Below the pieces are notes generated by a model, which made no database searches, had not been told where the DNA came from, and saw only the letters and a program-made list of their open reading frames with translations. A DNA stretch of 64,000 nt from JAGQRJ01 sp041402045. Lineage in GTDB: Bacteria; Planctomycetota; J058. The stretch lies in the NCBI GenBank assembly GCA_041402045.1, contig JAWKSZ010000002.1:124001-188000 (forward strand), given 5' to 3'. Positions 55,739 to 62,813 of the stretch are shown here, in pieces; the stretch's first letter is position 1, and each line of letters starts with the position of its first letter. The position numbers and the translations under genes were made by a program.

Positions 55739-56211
55739 CGGCGGGGACGCGTGAAGCGGCGGGCGCGCGCGAACTCCATGATCGCTTGCCGGCAGCCGGG
55801 CTCGCCGCCGAACACCCAGGTCAGGGTTGCGCACGGGTCGCCGCTGGCGACGCTGGGGGGCGTTGTCCGCGACGGACTTCGCCAGGGCGGAGTCGACGAG
55901 CTCGCGCACGCACCAGCGCGCCCAGCCGCCGGACAGGTCCGGGTCGCGCACGTGCTCATGAGCGCCGGCCTGCCGTGCGCGCGCCGCGAGGATCCGCTCG
56001 CTGGGGACACCGGGCTGTTCCCCAGCTCGCTGAGCGCGTAGAGGTGGGCTGATCGCGGCCAGGTGTCCCAGGGGCCAGCGGCTCGCCCATGAGGCTCTGC
56101 GCGCGGCGGAGATCGCCGCGGCCCTGCGGGACGAGGCGGAAGTCCGAGCGGCGCCCTGCCCACCCCGACCAACTCGGCGAACGGCTCGAACGGCGCGGGC
56201 TCCTGCGTCAC
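55735..56211 (-). CDS. Unidentified protein, frame broken by indels
   Basis: GTG at 56211 starts TQEPAPFEPFAELVGVGR; later frames give SDFRLVPQGRGDLRRAQSLM, PSERILAARARQAGAHEHVRD, WARWCVRELVDSALAKSVADN and ATLTWVFGGEPGCRQAIMEF. The blocks are coherent protein sequence with Cys residues and amphipathic helices but match no family I can name. At least three indels are needed. It may form one gene with the fragment just upstream on the same strand. Confidence 0.4.
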   Translation of the reverse strand: MTQEPAPFEPFAELVGVGRAPLGLPPRPAGPRRSPPRAEPHGRAAGPWDTWPRSAHLYALSELGNSPVSPASGSSRRAHGRPALMSTCATRTCPAAGRAGACASSSTPPWRSPSRTTPPSVASGDPCATLTWVFGGEPGCRQAIMEFARARRFTRPRR

Positions 56212-56220
56212 CTCGGTAGA

Positions 56221-56450
56221 TCAGAGCTTGACCTCGCGATCGAGCGGACCCAGGTCCTTGAGGACCGGGAGCACCGTCGCGGTGTGCCGCGAGCAGAGGT
56301 AGCCGGGATGTTCCTCGAAGAGGTCGCCCCTCTTCCCGACCCGGGTGCCGATCTGGGCCATGACCAGCACCCCGCGAGAAGCGAGCTCCGCGAACTCCGG
56401 GCCGGGAGGTTCGGCGTGCTTGCCGAAGGCGACCACGATCAGCGGGACGT
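56221..56450 (-). CDS. Unidentified ORF upstream of the previous gene
   Basis: A clean 70-residue stretch reads VAFGKHAEPPGPEFAELASR, GVLVMAQIGTRVGKRGDLFEEHPGYLCSRH and TATVLPVLKDLGPLDREVKL, then a stop. The alternation of hydrophobic strands and helices and the LCSRH-TATVLPVLKDL-REVKL order resembles the start of a DsbA-like thioredoxin fold, but only one Cys is present. Its start is not resolved because the upstream DNA is frame-damaged. Confidence 0.35.
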
Positions 56451-56487
56451 TCAGTTCGTGGCCTCCGTCCGCCCTCCTCCCGCCAGC

Positions 56488-58184
56488 TCACCGCATAGGC
56501 AGGGCGGCCTGGGACGTGCTGTAGCGGCGCACACGGCGCACCAGCCACGCAGGCGGCGGCTCCGCCGCAGGGATCCCTGACGGGGATCGCTGGGCGGAGG
56601 CGGATCGTCGGCGGGGCGGGCCGCCGAGCGGCCACGCTGTGTCCGGCCCGCTGGGTCCGACCTCCCGTGGCCGGTGCGCCCTCGGGCGTCGGCTCGACCT
56701 CGGGGTCGGCCGGCGCCCTCGGGGACGGTCGGCCTTCGGGGTCAGCGGGCGCGTCCAGCACGGGGTCGGGGTCGCGCGGCTCAGGCGGCCTCGACTGCCT
56801 CGGTCGGACGGCGGGCGTCGTGTGAGGGTCGTCGGCCGGGGGCGGGCGCGCCGTCGCTCACCGCCCTGCGCGCTGCAGGTCGCGAGCTTGGCCGAGCTGG
56901 CTTGCGCGCGCAGGCTCCTCAGGCCGACCGCGGCGAGTACGATGACGAGCACCGGCGAACCCCGCCGCGAACGGGAGCGCGGGGTTGCGTCGCGCAGCGC
57001 GTCGCGCGCGGACCACGAGGGAAGGCGGCGCCGCGAGGATCGCCAGGTCCTTGCGCCAGCGCGAGGTCGAGGATAACCGCTGCGCGCTGGGTAGCGGTCG
57101 GCCCCGTCCTCTTCCAGGCACTTGAGCACGATCGTCTCCAGGTCCGGGTCGAGCTTCGGGACCAGCGCGGGCCGCTGGGGCGGGGCGTTGAGGATCTTCA
57201 CGAACAGCGCGGGCAGGGTCGGCGCCGGCAACGGCCGCCGCTCCTCGGTGAGCATGTGGTGAGGGTCGCCCCGAGGCCGTAGACGTCGGTGCGCTCGTCG
57301 ATCCGGCGGCGGTCGCCGTCGGCTTCGCTCAGCCGTAGGCGGGCGTCCCCAACAGCGTCCCGGACCGGGTCAGGGAGAACGACGGCGCGTCGTCGCCGCG
57401 GAGCTGGCCAGACCGAAGTCCGTGGAGCTTGGCAGCCCCTCGCGGTCGAGGAGCACGTTCTTGCGGCTTGAGGTCGCGGTGCAGGATCCCCCGCTCGTGG
57501 GCGCAGCTCAGCGCGTCCGCGAGCTCGATCGCGATGTCCACCGCCTCCTCGGGGAGCGTTCTCGCGGTCCAGCCGCGCCTTCGAGGTCCTCGCCGTCGAC
57601 GAACTTCGAGCACCATGTAGGGTTCCGGGGCGACTCCGCCCGTGCTCGAGCAGGACACCACGTGGGGGTAAGCAGGCGCTCCACGGCTCGGCCTCGGTGC
57701 GGAAGCGCGCCAGGTCCTCGGTGCTCGCGCCTTCGCTCGCGAGCAGGACCTTGATCGCCACCGCCTGGCCGGCGCTGGAGGTGGCGCGGTAGACCACGCC
57801 CATGCCGCCCCGGCCCAGCTCTGGGCCCAGGGTGTAGCCCGGGATCGCGAGCGGGCCCGCGCTCGTCGCGGCCGTGGGGAGCGACGCCTCCGCCTGGGTC
57901 TCCGCGACCGGAGCCAGGGGGAGGGTCTGGACGGAGTCGAACGCGGTGGTCTGCACGCTCGCGCCCTCCCTCGCCGCCTCGACGGCCTCGAGGTAGATCT
58001 GCCGCACGCCGGCGCGGGTCGCGGGGTCGAGGCGGTTCGCGAGGTGCACCAGGAGGTTGCTGGCCTGGCCCTGGGCGAGGGCAGCCTCGTGGGCCGCTTG
58101 AGCCGTCGCGAGCTGTTCGTCGCTCACCAGCGCGCGGGCGCGCGCCCGCTCCAGGACCTGGACTTCGACTCGATCAGCGCTCAC
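56488..58184 (-). CDS. Ser/Thr protein kinase with membrane helix, frame broken by indels
   Basis: GTG at 58184 starts SADRVEVQVLERARARALVSDEQLATAQ, a short N-terminal helical module like that of the 7.7-kb kinase. The kinase follows from about residue 118: PGYTLGPELGRGGMGVVYRATSSAGQAVAIKVLLAS. Then indels spread the remaining motifs over frames: EPYMVLEFVDGEDL-like, CAHERGILHRDLKPQN-like (HRDLKP, Asp), YGLGATLY and DLETIVLKCLEEDGADRYP. A membrane helix (VLVIVLAAVGL) and a Pro-rich tail follow. The third Pkn2-type kinase in the window. The end at 56488 is approximate. Confidence 0.75.
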
Positions 58185-58287
58185 GACGGACCTTACCAAG
58201 GGTGCTGGATCCAGGTTCCACGTTCAAGGCAAACGAGGAGTCCGGGACGACACCGGCCCCTGGGCGGGGTGGTAGGCTGAGGTCCGC

Positions 58288-58360
58288 GGGCCCATAGCTC
58301 AACGGTTAGAGCAGGGGACTCATAATCTCTTGGTTCCAGGTTCGAATCCTGGTGGGCCCA
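58288..58360 (+). tRNA. tRNA-Ile2 (anticodon CAU, lysidine type)
   Basis: A complete 73-base cloverleaf without encoded CCA: acceptor GGGCCCA/TGGGCCC with discriminator A, D arm with GCTC/GAGC, anticodon loop CTCATAA (CAT at 58321-58323) and T arm CCAGG-TTCGAAT-CCTGG. The overall pattern, including the TTGGTT variable region, resembles bacterial ileX rather than elongator or initiator Met tRNA, so the anticodon C is probably converted to lysidine by TilS to read AUA. Identity as Ile2 rather than Met is inferred from this resemblance. Confidence 0.85.
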
Positions 58361-58953
58361 TTGAGTTTGCAGGGCTCCGCGCGGCTTCGCGCGGGGCCTT
58401 GTGTCGTTCCGGACTCCACGCAAGTGCAGCGAAATGCACAGAGCGGAACCGTTCTGGGCACGTTCCTGGGCACAGCGGGCGAGGCTCATGCAGGGGCAAC
58501 GCGAACCGCACCGCCGGGGTTCTGAATCGCTTGGCCGTTGCTCGCGGACGTGAGCTCTGCGCACCTCACGCCCCTGCGCGGCGAGCTGCTCGAGCGCAGC
58601 TCCCGCGGACCAGCGGGGGTCGCCCTCGCGGACGCTGACCCAACGACAACACGCCCCAGGCGGCAACCTCGAGCGCGTGGCGAGCAGGCCAACAGGGGCC
58701 TGGGTAGGTTTGAACCCCTCCCAGCCTACCGGCCTGTTCGGGTCGGATCCAGCGCTGACCCCTCCAGGACATACGCAGCCCGAACGTCGGCCACTCGAAA
58801 CCTAACGTTGGCCAAATGCGCGGCGGTGTGCTGCGTTCGCGCATGAAGTCGTAAGCGTTTGCTTCAAAACGACTTTTGGCTTGCTTGGCGGTGCCCCCCG
58901 CAGGAGCAGCCCTGGGGCGGAGTCCGGTCGGCGGGTGATCGGAACGAGATCGC
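58361..58953. other. Gene-free region downstream of the tRNA
   Basis: It contains the terminator at 58373-58398 and then about 550 bases with no convincing gene. Open frames here lack family features and codon bias. The region is less GC-rich than its surroundings toward 58,780-58,900, fitting a degraded mobile-element insertion beside the tRNA. Confidence 0.45.
58373..58398 (+). terminator. Terminator after tRNA-Ile2
   Basis: An 11-bp stem (GGCTCCGCGCG / CGCGCGGGGCC, one G-T pair) with a GCTT loop lies 13 bases after the tRNA and is followed by TTGTGTCGTTCC. It fits an intrinsic terminator of the tRNA transcript. Confidence 0.7.
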
Positions 58954-59754
58954 TCAGGCGAACCCAAACACGAAGCGCACGTTCTCCGCGCCGAAGCGCT
59001 TGGCCCATGCCTTGGCCATCTCCACCATCATCCACTCCGTCGGTTCCATCGGTTCTTCCCAGGCGCACCTGACGAACGTGGGTTCACTCGGGCGATCGCC
59101 TCGCGCTCGCATGGCGAGCGCTTGCTGAACCGATAGTCGCGTGCCATCGATGTGCGTGTGGCCACAGTCCCTGGGTGATCCCGCGAAGCCCGCGGCAGCC
59201 CATTCGGACCAGTCATCCCACGTGACGTCGGCACGAACACCGAGCTTGCCCCAGCCTTCGTAGGCGAGCACTTCGGACGCGAGAAGCCAGCTGTGGCTGT
59301 GGTTGCCCATGTATTTGTTCTCGCCTGGGGGGGCTTCGGGTGAGAAACTGGGACAGGACCACCCGTCCGGGAGTCCACGAGGGGCGCTGATAGGCACTAC
59401 GCGCTCCCTGTTTTGCACGTCCGCCAATCTCGCGAACGTCGCGTAGTCTTGGCCGTAGAACCATGGCTCCGGTACTTCAGCCAAGGTGGTCGCCAACCAG
59501 GGGCCGGCGCTGGGATCCCCCTCTCGCCCCGGCCGGGGAAGGAAGGCGCGACGCCAGCCGGGCTCTCGTGGAATGGAGCTCTCCTCGATAGCCACCGTCT
59601 CCCAGGGACCCTGCCGGATCTCGATCCCCTCCAGCTCGGGCCAGCGCTCCGGCTCAGTCTCCAGTTCCCGCACGAGCTGTTGAACGACGCCGTCGTTTCG
59701 CGCGTAGCCACTGACTGCGCGGAGCTGCACGCTCAGGTAAATGTCAGTACTCAT
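58954..59754 (-). CDS. Hypothetical phage-type protein
   Basis: 266 residues, intact. It reads STDIYLSVQLRAVSGYARND, EGIEIRQGPWETVAIEESSI, then KYMGNHSHSWLLASEVLAYEGWGK, DCGHTHIDGTRLSVQQAL and a Trp-rich end WMMVEMAKAWAKRFGAENVRFVF. Composition (more Trp, Tyr, Lys and Asn) and lower GC differ from the neighbours. Similar unnamed proteins occur in phage and plasmid genomes; no function can be given. It precedes a broken phage DNA polymerase fragment on the same strand. Confidence 0.6.
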   Translation of the reverse strand: MSTDIYLSVQLRAVSGYARNDGVVQQLVRELETEPERWPELEGIEIRQGPWETVAIEESSIPREPGWRRAFLPRPGREGDPSAGPWLATTLAEVPEPWFYGQDYATFARLADVQNRERVVPISAPRGLPDGWSCPSFSPEAPPGENKYMGNHSHSWLLASEVLAYEGWGKLGVRADVTWDDWSEWAAAGFAGSPRDCGHTHIDGTRLSVQQALAMRARGDRPSEPTFVRCAWEEPMEPTEWMMVEMAKAWAKRFGAENVRFVFGFA

Positions 59755-60095
59755 TCCGCACCTCTACGTGTCCTAGCAGCGCGCCACTTTCCTTCGGCTC
59801 CCCTCCGCCCAATCGGGCTGGGCTGCGAGTAGCTGTTCGATCTCGCGGCAGTCGGCCTCGGCCTGCTCTTCCCACCTCGACGAGGAACTCGCCGTGCACT
59901 GTGAGGACGATCTCGAAGCCGCGCGCCGCGACCAGGCGTATGCCGTGCACGAGCACGTCCCGGGCTACCGCCTGGGTGACGTTCTCTGAGAGCTTGCCGC
60001 CGTAGGTCTCGGCGCGGAACACCACGCCGTTCTTCACCCAGTCGAAGACGACCGCCTGGCCGTGCTCGGCTGGGCCCCACCTTCCCGCTAAGCGC
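59755..60095 (-). pseudogene. Fragment of phage-type family A DNA polymerase
   Basis: Only the C-terminal palm region remains: AEHGQAVVFDWVKNGVVFRAETYGGKLSENVTQAVARDVL, then GIRLVAARGFEIVLTVHGEFLVEV. The YGGKLxENxTQAxARD block is diagnostic of phage DNA polymerases of the PolA family. The catalytic motif C, normally HDE, reads HGE, and a frameshift follows within 10 codons (the other frame gives CREIEQLLAAQPDWAEG). The N-terminal 500 or more residues are gone and the fragment abuts the YkgJ-type gene. It is a decayed remnant of a phage or integrated element. Confidence 0.72.
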
Positions 60096-60638
60096 TTACG
60101 TCTCGCCAGCGGCGGCGATCAAGCCCCACGTGGCGAGGATCGTCCAGGCGAAGTTCTGGGGGCCCAGGTCGGCCACCTGAGCGAAGGGCCCGCGCAGTCG
60201 GCGCAGCGGCACGTCGCGCGCGCGCGCGCGGAACTGGACGTTGAAGCGCGCGAGCCCCTGGGAGCTGAGCACCCAATGCAGGTATTCCAGCACGCGGCCG
60301 AGCGGCTCGACCTCTGCGCCCTGGGGGAGCTCGACGATCTCCAGCGAGAAGTCTGCGGCGACCGCTTGCTCGGGCGGGAGACCGGCGAGCTCGTCCTCGA
60401 CCGTGCGCGCGAGGAAGCCGCAGCGGTCGGGGCGCAGCTCCGCGCCCCAGTGGTCGCTCAGCAACCACAGGCACTCGAAGTTCCGGCAGCCCTGGGGGCG
60501 GGTGGCGTAGATCCCGCAGCCCTTTGGCTTGGCGTGCTGACAGCGCTCGAAGGCGGCGAACACCCCGGCCAGCGGCATGGCGGTGGGCCCGCAGCAGGCG
60601 GTGCAGTCGCCGCAGGTCTTCTCCTCGGAGGCGCTCAC
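60096..60638 (-). CDS. YkgJ-family cysteine cluster protein
   Basis: 180 residues from a GTG overlapping the hemF stop by GTGA. The N-terminus has the family pattern CGDCTACCGPTAMPL, then CQHAKPKGCGIYATRPQGCRNFECLWL, eight Cys that bind Zn or an Fe-S cluster. The C-terminal half (VEDELAGLPPEQAVAADFSLEIVELPQG) has no known motif. Function is unproven; coupling to hemF suggests a link with porphyrin or metal handling, which is inference from position. Confidence 0.82.
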   Translation of the reverse strand: MSASEEKTCGDCTACCGPTAMPLAGVFAAFERCQHAKPKGCGIYATRPQGCRNFECLWLLSDHWGAELRPDRCGFLARTVEDELAGLPPEQAVAADFSLEIVELPQGAEVEPLGRVLEYLHWVLSSQGLARFNVQFRARARDVPLRRLRGPFAQVADLGPQNFAWTILATWGLIAAAGET

Positions 60639-61519
60639 CAGGCCCGCGGCTCCCCCCGCACGCAGGTCAGGAGCGCGTGCTCGGGCGTCCCGGGGGCGGG
60701 CTCGGCCTGGTAGTCCCAGCGCACGCGCGCGGGGAGCGAGACGAAGATGCTCTCGGTGCGCCCGCCGGTCTGCAATCCGAACTTCGTGCCGCGGTCGTGG
60801 ATCAGGTTGAACTCGACGTAGCGCCCGCGGCGCTGGAGCTGCCAGCGCTCCTGCTCGGGGGTGAAGGGCGCGTCCTTGCGCCGGGCCACGATCTCTACGT
60901 AGGCCGTGAGCAGGTTCCTGCCGAGGTCCTCCACGAAGGCGTAGAGCGCCTCGGGGTCGCCGCGCAGGTGGTCGTAGAAGATCCCCCCGATCCCGCGCGC
61001 CTCCCCGCGGTGCGGGAGGTAGAAGTAGCGGTCGCACCACGCCTTCCAGGCCGGGTAGTCGGCGACCTCGTGGCGGGCGCACACCTGCTTGATCGCCGCG
61101 TGGAACTGGGCGGCGTCCTCCTCGTAGAGGTAGTAGGGCGTCATGTCCAGCCCGCCGCCGAACCACCAGGCGTCCCCGGCCTCGAAGTAGCGCACGTTGG
61201 CGTGCATGGTCGGGGCGTGAGGGTTCTGGGGGTGGAAGATCATGGAGGTGCCGGTCGCGAAGAAGCGCTCGGCGTCGACCTTCAGGTGCTCCTTGAGCAG
61301 CGCGGGCGCGGGGCCGTGGACCTCCGAGAAGTTGATCGCGCCCTTCTCGATCACCGCGCCGTCGGTGAGCACGCGGGTCAGCCCCCCGCCGCCCTCCGGG
61401 CGCTCCCACGCGTCGCGGCCGAAGCGCGCGCGCCCGTCGAGGGCCTCGAGCTGCCCGCAGAGTCGCTCCTGCACGTCGCGGAACAGCGCCGCCGCGCGCG
61501 CGGTCATGGGGGCGGACAT
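60635..61519 (-). CDS. hemF: Oxygen-dependent coproporphyrinogen III oxidase
   Basis: 294 residues from ATG 61519 (GAGGAGG upstream). HemF oxidatively decarboxylates coproporphyrinogen III to protoporphyrinogen IX in haem synthesis, needing O2. Family blocks are GGGGLTRVLTDGAVIEKGAIN, PTMHANVRYFE, WWFGGGLDMTPYYL, DRYFYLPHRGEARGIGGIFYDHL and GRYVEFNLIHDRGTKFGLQTGGRTESI, with the conserved His in MHANVR. Presence implies an aerobic or facultative life style. The gene is followed by a YkgJ-type gene (GTGA overlap). Confidence 0.96.
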   Translation of the reverse strand: MSAPMTARAAALFRDVQERLCGQLEALDGRARFGRDAWERPEGGGGLTRVLTDGAVIEKGAINFSEVHGPAPALLKEHLKVDAERFFATGTSMIFHPQNPHAPTMHANVRYFEAGDAWWFGGGLDMTPYYLYEEDAAQFHAAIKQVCARHEVADYPAWKAWCDRYFYLPHRGEARGIGGIFYDHLRGDPEALYAFVEDLGRNLLTAYVEIVARRKDAPFTPEQERWQLQRRGRYVEFNLIHDRGTKFGLQTGGRTESIFVSLPARVRWDYQAEPAPGTPEHALLTCVRGEPRAW

Positions 61520-61596
61520 GGGACCTCCTCGCCCTTGCGGTGGCGTGATTCTATGCGCCCCGCTGTGGTAGCGTAACCGCACAGGGAGAGAGGCCT

Positions 61597-62061
61597 ATGC
61601 GGCGCGCCGCCTTGGCATTGTCTGCGGCCCTGGTGCTCCTCTCGAGCGCCGGCTGTCCGTCGGTGAGCGTGGTGTCCGCCACCTCGCCGCGCCCCGAGGA
61701 CTGCGTCCTGATCGTGCACTCCAAGGTCTCGGGCCTGGCCCACGTGCCCGCGCGGTGCCGGGTCGTGGCCGAGTTCGGCGAGTGGCGCGGCGAGGGCGGG
61801 ACCCCCATGGTCCGCAACGTCCCAGAGCCCCAGGACGTGTTCTCCGAGGTCCGGCGCTGGGAGCGCAGCTACTCGGGGATCCCTGAGGGTCAGCTCCGCG
61901 TGCGCTTCATGTATCAACACGAGGTGCTCGACGAGCAGTACTTCGCGGCCCCCGAGTTCAACGAGGACTCCCTCGAGCGCCAGCTCTTCTGGCCCGAGGA
62001 GCAGGGCGGCGACTGGCCGAGCCCCAGCCAGCGGGGGAACTTCCCCTCCCAGCCGCGCTGA
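61597..62061 (+). CDS. Small lipoprotein
   Basis: 154 residues. Lipobox LLSSAGC-PSV. The mature part has beta strands (EDCVLIVHSKVSGLAHVPARCRV, GQLRVRFMYQHEVLDEQYFA) and an acidic, Pro/Ser-rich C-terminus (DWPSPSQRGNFPSQPR). Nothing identifies a family. Divergent from hemF by 77 bases, which hold both promoters; its stop overlaps the next gene's probable start by CTGA. Confidence 0.65.
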   Translation: MRRAALALSAALVLLSSAGCPSVSVVSATSPRPEDCVLIVHSKVSGLAHVPARCRVVAEFGEWRGEGGTPMVRNVPEPQDVFSEVRRWERSYSGIPEGQLRVRFMYQHEVLDEQYFAAPEFNEDSLERQLFWPEEQGGDWPSPSQRGNFPSQPR

Positions 62062-62813
62062 GTCAGGGCGTCGACGCAACGCGGATCGAGCTCGCCCCGC
62101 ACGAGGAGGTGTGGGTCACCGGCGACGTGCACCTGCACCCCCACGACCCCGTGCGCGCCGAGTTCTTCCTCGCCTTTTTGTCCGCCGCGCGCGCGCAGTG
62201 CCAACGCCTCGTGATCCTGGGGGACCTGTTCGACTACTGGATCGGGCCTGCTCACGCGCGGCGCTGCGCCTACGCCCCGGTGGTCGCCGCGCTGGAGGAG
62301 GCCACCGCCGCGGGGTTTCCGGTGGACTTCGTGTGTGGCAACCGCGACTTCCTCGGGCCCGGGGAGCTGCGCTCGCTGGGGCTCGCGGTGCACGGGGACG
62401 CCGTGGTCTACGCCCGCGGCGAGCGCCAGGCGGTGGTCACCCACGGCGACCTGCTGGTGCAGGGCGATCGCTCCTACAAGCGCTACCGGCGGGTGGTGCG
62501 CTCGGCGTGGTTCCGCTTCGGCTACTGGCTCGTCCCCAGCTTCGTGCGCCTGGCCGTGGCGCGGCTCCTGCGCGGGGCCAGCGAGCGCAAGCTGGCGAAG
62601 GTCGAGCCCCTGGCGTTCCCCGTCGACGTGGAGCGGTCCACCGCCTGGCAGGAGCAGCTCGGGGCGGAGGAGCTGCTCATGGGGCACCTGCACCGGGAGG
62701 AGACCCACCCCGTGGGGGCGCGCACGACACGCATGCTCCCCGGCTGGACCGACGACGAGGGCCCGCACTTCGTGCTGGGGCCGGCCTCGCGCCTCGAGCG
62801 CTTCAGAGCCTGA
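62058..62813 (+). CDS. lpxH: UDP-2,3-diacylglucosamine hydrolase-like metallophosphoesterase
   Basis: 251 residues if CTG 62058 is the start; it overlaps the previous stop (CTGA) in the same way GTG starts do elsewhere, and the only GTG (62109) would remove the strand before the metal motif. Metal ligands are VTGDVHLHP, LGDLFDYW, CGNRDFL, VTHGDLL and MGHLHR, the LpxH order. The lid region RVVRSAWFRFGYWLVPSFVRLAVARLL is longer and basic. In LPS-type lipid A synthesis LpxH removes UMP from UDP-diacylglucosamine at the membrane. The specificity is inferred; it might be another calcineurin-like enzyme. Confidence 0.75.
   Translation: MSQGVDATRIELAPHEEVWVTGDVHLHPHDPVRAEFFLAFLSAARAQCQRLVILGDLFDYWIGPAHARRCAYAPVVAALEEATAAGFPVDFVCGNRDFLGPGELRSLGLAVHGDAVVYARGERQAVVTHGDLLVQGDRSYKRYRRVVRSAWFRFGYWLVPSFVRLAVARLLRGASERKLAKVEPLAFPVDVERSTAWQEQLGAEELLMGHLHREETHPVGARTTRMLPGWTDDEGPHFVLGPASRLERFRA

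Noticed and set aside
56221..56450. A DsbA-type thioredoxin
   Set aside because: The order of strands is suggestive, but CxxC is absent and the fragment ends before the expected helical insertion; left as unidentified.
51802..58184. A natural-product gene cluster around the carbamoyltransferase
   Set aside because: No synthase, tailoring enzyme set or exporter is present nearby.
58288..58360. Reading the CAU tRNA as elongator or initiator Met
   Set aside because: Overall body and variable loop resemble bacterial tRNA-Ile2; the initiator lacks this acceptor pairing. Elongator Met is not fully excluded.
58193..58666. 157-residue minus-strand frame containing a QDSNLEPRDYESPALTV-like string
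   Set aside because: This string is the well-known false translation of the antisense strand of a tRNA gene.
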